A stretch of DNA of 9,699 nt from assembly GCA_001940755.1 (NCBI GenBank), contig MEHH01000080.1, positions 1 through 9,699 on the forward strand. Reading direction: 5' to 3'. Positions 5,803 to 9,699 of the stretch are shown piece by piece. The notes under the pieces were generated by a model, which worked only from the letters and a program-made list of their open reading frames with translations, searched no databases and was not told the DNA's origin. Positions within the stretch are counted from its first letter, which is position 1, and the number at the start of each line of letters is the position of its first letter. Position numbers and translations under genes: made by a program. This DNA is from Candidatus Heimdallarchaeota archaeon AB_125. Lineage in GTDB: Archaea > Asgardarchaeota > Heimdallarchaeia > Heimdallarchaeales > Heimdallarchaeaceae.

Positions 5803-5854
5803 AAGAAAATAACAACAGCAACCTTTTATTTATAATTATTATTGTTAAATATAG

Positions 5855-5861
5855 TTTAAAT
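5855..5861 (+). promoter_or_regulatory. Candidate TATA box for the IFT52-like gene
   Basis: TTTAAAT, which would start transcription near 5884 and give a leader of about 20 nt that contains the GGTGAT site. A second possibility is TTTATTTATAAT at 5825-5836, giving a longer leader. The region is so AT-rich that the choice is uncertain. Confidence 0.33.
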
Positions 5862-5894
5862 CGTTAAAAACGAGCAGCAAACGTATGTAAATTG

Positions 5895-5900
5895 GGTGAT
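5895..5900 (+). promoter_or_regulatory. Shine-Dalgarno site deciding the ATG start of the IFT52-like gene
   Basis: GGTGAT with a 3-nt spacer before the ATG at 5904. An in-frame TTG at 5892 would give a protein four residues longer, but it lies immediately before this site and has none of its own, so the ATG is preferred. Confidence 0.65.
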
Positions 5901-5903
5901 CAC

Positions 5904-7298
5904 ATGAAAATATTATTCGATGAAACTCAAAAAGAGAGAGGAAAGATTTTTGATAATTTTCAGAAACTTGCAGGTCTTCTAGAAAAAGAAGGTCATGAAA
6001 TTAGCAAACATGATTCATATCCGATAAAGTATTCAAATATATCCAAATATGATATCTTTGTTTTCTTGTGCCCAGATGGATCAAAAATTATGGGTCACGA
6101 GGTTAAAGCTTTGTTAAGATTTGTTGATGAGGGAGGTTCATTAGCTATTTTTTCAAATGCAGGTGGCGATAAAGGATTAAATACCAATCTAAACACACTA
6201 CTAAAACATTTCAATGTAGAAATAGTTGCTAATCAGATTTTTGATTATCAGAATTTTGATTTAGAATTAGAAAGCAATGTAGTGGTTTCAAAATTCTATG
6301 ACCATCCAATTACTAGTGGTCTTAAAGAAATAACAATAGTTTCTAGTTGTTCTTTACATCTCCAAGCGGGTGTTGAAGAATTAGCTAGAACTAAGAAAAC
6401 TAGCGACCCCCCAAGTTCTGCTATTATGGGTATATCCTCCTATGGACTAGGAACTGTTTTCGTTTGTGGTTCATATCTGATGTTCTCAGATTCTAAATCA
6501 GGGATAGATTTAAGAAATAATATTAAATTTGCTAAAAATCTGTTCCAGCATATTGCTGCTCCACCAATGTTTACTGAGCAAGAAGAAGAACTTGATGAGG
6601 AAATTGAAGATACAATTCAAGAAGAGGAAATAATTAGAGAAGCACCTTTTGAATCTGCAAGTAAAATTGATATGGTAAAGGAAGCTCTGTCCAAAGGTGA
6701 AACTGATACAGTTAAAGCAGAAGTTATTAAAGCCATGAAAACTCTGCAAGATGAAGTAAGAGCAACTAAAACTGTTGAAAAAGAAGAAGAAATTAAAGCT
6801 CCTGTAAACAATGTATACGAATCAATAGCTATTATCCAAGAACTAGAAAGAGACATAGATGAATTAAAAATCGAAGATCCTGGATATCGAGATATTCTTC
6901 TAACAGATATGGCTCGTAGAGAAGGAATTGATTATGCACAAATTCTACCATATTTAGAGAGAATTCGTGAAAAAGAACAAAGAGATAAGAAGAAAAAACA
7001 AAAACGTAAAGATGATGCAAAAGGTGCCGTTAAAGGTGATATAACATCGATTCCTGAACCTAGGACACCTGAAATGGATCAATTTGAGAAAGATCTCGTG
7101 CTTTTTGATCAGGAATTGCAGGTAGATACTCAAGTTCAACCAACAGTTCAACCAGCTATACAATCCCAACAAATAGAGAGTCTTACTCAAGCAGTACGAG
7201 ACCTAAAAAACAGTCTCGACGTTTTAAGTGCAAATCTCATTCATCTTATTAGTGAAATAGTTCTTGAGATGAAAGAACAAAGAGGCAAGAAAAGATAA
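5904..7298 (+). CDS. IFT52/GldG-like (GIFT domain) protein with charged coiled-coil C-terminal half
   Basis: A 464-residue protein without signal peptide or membrane helix. Residues 1-217 look like the GIFT domain shared by bacterial GldG and eukaryotic IFT52, a Rossmann-like fold related to class I glutamine amidotransferases. Visible blocks are MKILFDETQKERGK (1-14), a strand YDIFVFLCPDG (49-59), FVDEGGSLAIFSNAGGD (73-89), NTNLNTLLKHFNVEI (93-107) and GTVFVCGSYLMFSD (183-196). From memory, human IFT52 has closely corresponding segments (GGDVFVMLGEGGE, DTNINFLLEEYGI, GSCHMFSD). No G-x-C-x-G nucleophile elbow is seen, so it is probably non-enzymatic and binds partners. After it come an acidic stretch (224-245), helical segments (250-290, 300-357), a lysine-rich patch (358-373), a Gln/Val/Pro linker (405-423) and a terminal coiled coil (424-460). 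It is divergent from a ParA/MinD-type gene and 16 nt upstream of the DNA ligase. Function unknown; a structural or scaffold role is inferred. Confidence 0.72.
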   Translation: MKILFDETQKERGKIFDNFQKLAGLLEKEGHEISKHDSYPIKYSNISKYDIFVFLCPDGSKIMGHEVKALLRFVDEGGSLAIFSNAGGDKGLNTNLNTLLKHFNVEIVANQIFDYQNFDLELESNVVVSKFYDHPITSGLKEITIVSSCSLHLQAGVEELARTKKTSDPPSSAIMGISSYGLGTVFVCGSYLMFSDSKSGIDLRNNIKFAKNLFQHIAAPPMFTEQEEELDEEIEDTIQEEEIIREAPFESASKIDMVKEALSKGETDTVKAEVIKAMKTLQDEVRATKTVEKEEEIKAPVNNVYESIAIIQELERDIDELKIEDPGYRDILLTDMARREGIDYAQILPYLERIREKEQRDKKKKQKRKDDAKGAVKGDITSIPEPRTPEMDQFEKDLVLFDQELQVDTQVQPTVQPAIQSQQIESLTQAVRDLKNSLDVLSANLIHLISEIVLEMKEQRGKKR

Positions 7299-7314
7299 GC
7301 TAGGTCTGATTAAG

Positions 7315-9078
7315 GTGAAGTTTAAGGATTTATGCCAGTGTTATTATAATCTAGAAAATACCCAAAAGAAACTAGAAATGGTAGATATTTTAGCAGAAAC
7401 TCTAGCCAAGGCAGATGAGAAAGAAATAGGAAAAATTTCTCTCTTAACTTTAGGAAAACTCTATCCAGATTTTGTGGGAATTGAATTGATGCTAGCGGAA
7501 AAAATGGCTATCAAATCGTTAGCTCTAGCGACTGGAAAAAGTGAAAAAGCAGTTCAAAGCTCTCTTGAGAAAATTGGAGATCTAGGAAAAACTGCACATA
7601 ATCTTTTGGAAAATAAGACTCAATCAACCCTGTTAGCTTTTACAGGCCAACAAGAAATAGAACAGTATGATGTACTGGAAATATGGAAAATTCTTGATAA
7701 TATAGCAAAAATTACTGGTGAAGGTTCAACAGATAAAAAAATAAGAATCTTATCCGGATTATTATCGAAAGTTACATCACTAGAAGCAAGATACATTTCA
7801 AGATTGATTGCTGGAAATTTGCGAACTGGTGTTGCTGCACAATTATTACTTGAAGCACTATCAAAAGCTAAAACTGGTGATAGAGAAAATAAAGAATTTC
7901 TAGAGAGAGCGTACAATAGATGTTCAGATATAGAGTTTGTTTCAACAATCCTATATGAGGAAGGTCTTGAAGTTGTTAAGCAAATTGAGGTTAAATTATT
8001 CAGCCCAATTAAGGTTATGCTAGCTCAAAGAGTTTCTAGTTCAGAAGAACTACTTGAGAGATTCAATGGAAGCTGCTCCCTTGAGTACAAATATGATGGC
8101 TTAAGAGTACAGATCCATAAGAAGAACAAAGATGTTAGATTGTTCTCAAGAAGTACTGAAAACATAACTAATCAATTTCCAGATGTTATTCAATTTATTA
8201 ATGATTCTGCATCTAAAGACGAATTCATAATTGAAGGCGAAATAGTAGCTTTTGACCACGAAAAAGAAACCATATTACCTTTTCAAAATGTGTCACAGAG
8301 AAAAAGAAAGCATGATATTGATCAGAAGATTTCTGAAATTCCAGTTAGAGTTTATCTTTTTGACGTACTTTATAGTGATTTAAAATCTAGATTGGATTCA
8401 GCTTATCTTGAGAGAAGAGAAACTTTGAAAGAAATTATTAAAGAATCTAATGATATTAGGTTTTCACATCAAATACTTGCTGAAAACTCCGATGAAATTG
8501 ATGAATTCTTTCACCAAGCAATCAAAGATAGCTGTGAAGGTATAATGGGGAAGAGTATTGGAGAAGATTCTGTCTATCAAGCTGGTGCAAGAGGTTGGAA
8601 TTGGGTGAAATACAAAGCAGGATATGATGCACAACTTTCTGATTCCTTTGATTTAGTTATTATGGGGGCTGAATACGGAAAAGGAAAAAGAGCTGGTAAA
8701 TATGGAGCTTTTCTACTTGGTTGTTATGACAAGATTGAAGGCGTATACCAGACTTTTACAAAGATTGGTACAGGATTTACAGATGAAGATCTTGAATTCT
8801 TCTTTAAGGAGCTTAAACCTCTAGTAAGAGACAAACCTAAGGAATACCAAAGTGATATAGAAAGTAGTATTTGGTTTGATCCTAAGATAGTAATTGAAGT
8901 CACAGGTGATGAAATTACTAGGAGTCGACTGCACTCATGCTCAAGAGGTTTCATGGAAAGTAATTTAGAAGGCTTAGCATTAAGATTTCCTAGATTTACA
9001 GGAAGAATTGTGGATGATAAAGCCCCTGAACAAGCTACTACAAATGATGAAATACGCACAATATATTTAAAGCAATAA
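7315..9078 (+). CDS. lig: ATP-dependent DNA ligase
   Basis: A 587-residue protein, full length for archaeal replicative DNA ligases (about 550-610). It seals nicks through a ligase-AMP intermediate in Okazaki-fragment joining and repair. The N-terminal helical DNA-binding domain covers about 1-220 and includes RLIAGNLRTGVAAQLLLEAL (163-182). Motif I is EYKYDGLR with nucleophile K259. FSRSTENIT (277-285) and EGEIVAFD (307-314) follow. Motif III is YLFDVLY (347-353), motif IV is EGIMGKS (408-414), and motif V is WVKYKAGY (430-437) with K432 and K434. The OB-fold part contains GAEYGKGKRAGKYGAFLLG, and motif VI is in LRFPRF near 557-561, followed by DDKAPEQATT. All catalytic motifs are intact. 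The GTG at 7315 is chosen because MKFKDLCQCYYNLENTQKKL matches the usual archaeal ligase N terminus. The Shine-Dalgarno sequence is weak (AGGT near 7302). With a 16-nt gap it is probably co-transcribed with the IFT52-like gene. Confidence 0.97.
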   Translation: MKFKDLCQCYYNLENTQKKLEMVDILAETLAKADEKEIGKISLLTLGKLYPDFVGIELMLAEKMAIKSLALATGKSEKAVQSSLEKIGDLGKTAHNLLENKTQSTLLAFTGQQEIEQYDVLEIWKILDNIAKITGEGSTDKKIRILSGLLSKVTSLEARYISRLIAGNLRTGVAAQLLLEALSKAKTGDRENKEFLERAYNRCSDIEFVSTILYEEGLEVVKQIEVKLFSPIKVMLAQRVSSSEELLERFNGSCSLEYKYDGLRVQIHKKNKDVRLFSRSTENITNQFPDVIQFINDSASKDEFIIEGEIVAFDHEKETILPFQNVSQRKRKHDIDQKISEIPVRVYLFDVLYSDLKSRLDSAYLERRETLKEIIKESNDIRFSHQILAENSDEIDEFFHQAIKDSCEGIMGKSIGEDSVYQAGARGWNWVKYKAGYDAQLSDSFDLVIMGAEYGKGKRAGKYGAFLLGCYDKIEGVYQTFTKIGTGFTDEDLEFFFKELKPLVRDKPKEYQSDIESSIWFDPKIVIEVTGDEITRSRLHSCSRGFMESNLEGLALRFPRFTGRIVDDKAPEQATTNDEIRTIYLKQ

Positions 9079-9100
9079 AATAATTTACATGTGAAAGCAT

Positions 9101-9667
9101 ATGTTTGGTAAGAAAAAGGATATGACTGAAGAAGAAGTTTCAAAAAGACCAAGTGAGGCATTAAAAATTCTTAGTTCTAATATTGAAAACTACCATGGGT
9201 ACAAAGATTTAGAACATAGAAAGGATTCTGATATAGCATTCAGAACTAGATTACTTACCATAATGAGAAATACAGGGGATATGATGAGTCAGGTTCATGA
9301 ACTTCTAATCCATTCACAATTGTTAACAAGCTGGGGTCCAGCAGGGATAGTTGTGAAAACCATTTCTGATATGAGAACTGAGGCATCTAAGACTGATTAC
9401 AAATATAGTACTTTTTTTGATGTAAAAGACGTTGAAGGAGAACATGGAATTGATCTGTCAATTCTTTACCTACTTGAAATTGACATTCTTGATAATGCAG
9501 AGGAATTTAAAGATAAAATAGCGGATGTTCAATTAAAACTAGAGGAAATGATGTTAGATACTGTAGAAAACAACATTGCTAATCTAATGACATTAAGTAG
9601 TAGTGTTCATAATAGGTTCAATGAAAGGAATGAGCTAATCAGAGCATTTGAAAAGATGAAACTCTAG
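9101..9667 (+). CDS. Hypothetical helical protein
   Basis: A 188-residue protein that I do not recognise. It starts with a basic MFGKKK, then has helical stretches at about 10-30, 40-75 and 117-185, with a less regular part around 76-116 (SWGPAG, then KYSTFFDVKD). It has no membrane segment, no signal peptide, no cysteine, and no obvious nucleotide- or metal-binding motif. The C-terminal third (LLEIDILDNAEEFKDKI, then QLKLEEMMLDTVENNIANL) has heptad-like hydrophobic spacing and may be a helical bundle or coiled coil. The ATG at 9101 is the only good start, since an in-frame ATG at 9089 is followed at once by TGA. The gene lies 22 nt after the ligase, so it is probably in the same transcript, but a shared role is not shown. 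The basic start followed by helices recalls ESCRT-III-type proteins only superficially. Confidence 0.7.
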   Translation: MFGKKKDMTEEEVSKRPSEALKILSSNIENYHGYKDLEHRKDSDIAFRTRLLTIMRNTGDMMSQVHELLIHSQLLTSWGPAGIVVKTISDMRTEASKTDYKYSTFFDVKDVEGEHGIDLSILYLLEIDILDNAEEFKDKIADVQLKLEEMMLDTVENNIANLMTLSSSVHNRFNERNELIRAFEKMKL

Positions 9668-9699
9668 ATACCTTTACCAAATACTTTCTCTGTAAACAG

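Noticed and set aside
5892..5903. TTG at 5892 as start of the IFT52-like gene.
   Set aside because: The GGTGAT site lies just after this codon and 3 nt before the ATG at 5904, the same arrangement as in the ParA-like gene.
6510..7190. Several minus-strand open frames (62-79 codons) opposite the IFT52-like gene.
   Set aside because: They mirror the Lys/Glu-rich codons of the real gene, giving Phe/Ser/Leu-rich translations without start signals or motifs.
8724..9161. Open frame of 145 codons on the minus strand opposite the end of the ligase gene.
   Set aside because: It is antisense to the conserved ligase OB-fold region and runs into the next gene; its serine/leucine-rich translation shows no domain.
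9101..9667. The last gene as an ESCRT-III/CdvB protein, from its basic MFGKKK start, helices and length.
   Set aside because: It lacks the long uninterrupted first helical hairpin, has a SWGPAG break in the middle, shows no MIM-like C-terminal motif that I can see, and has no Vps4/CdvC gene beside it. Kept as hypothetical.
9664..9699. A minus-strand reading frame entering from the right edge, ending in EKVFGKGI and TAG, which would overlap the last gene's stop by 3 nt.
   Set aside because: Only 11 residues are visible and another frame is also open, so it cannot be told from chance. It may be the end of a convergent gene.

Overview
The window looks archaeal. It is AT-rich (about one third G+C by eye). 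It carries subunits of an archaeal/vacuolar-type (A/V) ATPase, an archaeal-type ATP-dependent DNA ligase, TATA-like boxes about 26 nt upstream of several start codons, and GGTGAT/GGTGGTG Shine-Dalgarno sequences at other genes. The AT-rich genome, the scattered ATPase genes and a protein resembling eukaryotic IFT52 make an Asgard-type archaeon a reasonable guess. No single gene here proves that.

Left part (1-2004), A/V-ATPase. The window opens inside the last 51 codons of subunit I (membrane stator). Its stop overlaps the start of atpK, a two-hairpin proteolipid that keeps both ion-binding glutamates. Subunit C (AC39/d-like) is convergent to atpK on the minus strand. The peripheral-stalk coiled-coil subunit H is divergent from C, and the 5' ends of C and H overlap by 16 nt. 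The common archaeal order H-I-K-C-E-F-A-B-D is therefore broken up and partly inverted; E, F, A, B and D are not in the window.

Middle (2016-5710), four genes on the minus strand. In order of transcription they are a ParA/MinD-type ATPase, two tandem paralogous membrane proteins with an N-terminal zinc ribbon, and a HAD-like protein with a long acidic tail. The two zinc-ribbon genes are 1 nt apart and almost certainly co-transcribed. The HAD gene appears to have its own promoter.

Right part (5904-9667), three plus-strand genes. A protein with an IFT52/GldG-like (GIFT) N-terminal domain and a charged, coiled-coil C-terminal half is divergent from the ParA gene. It is followed closely by the DNA ligase and a small helical protein of unknown function.

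The most interesting item is the IFT52-like protein paired head-to-head with a ParA/MinD ATPase that has no ParB beside it, next to the two membrane-anchored zinc-ribbon proteins. This may be an undescribed positioning or membrane-associated system, but that link is inferred from neighbourhood only. There is no gene-free stretch longer than 300 bases; the longest, about 190 bases, lies between the ParA and IFT52-like genes. I saw no RNA genes, CRISPR arrays, insertion sequences or integration signatures.
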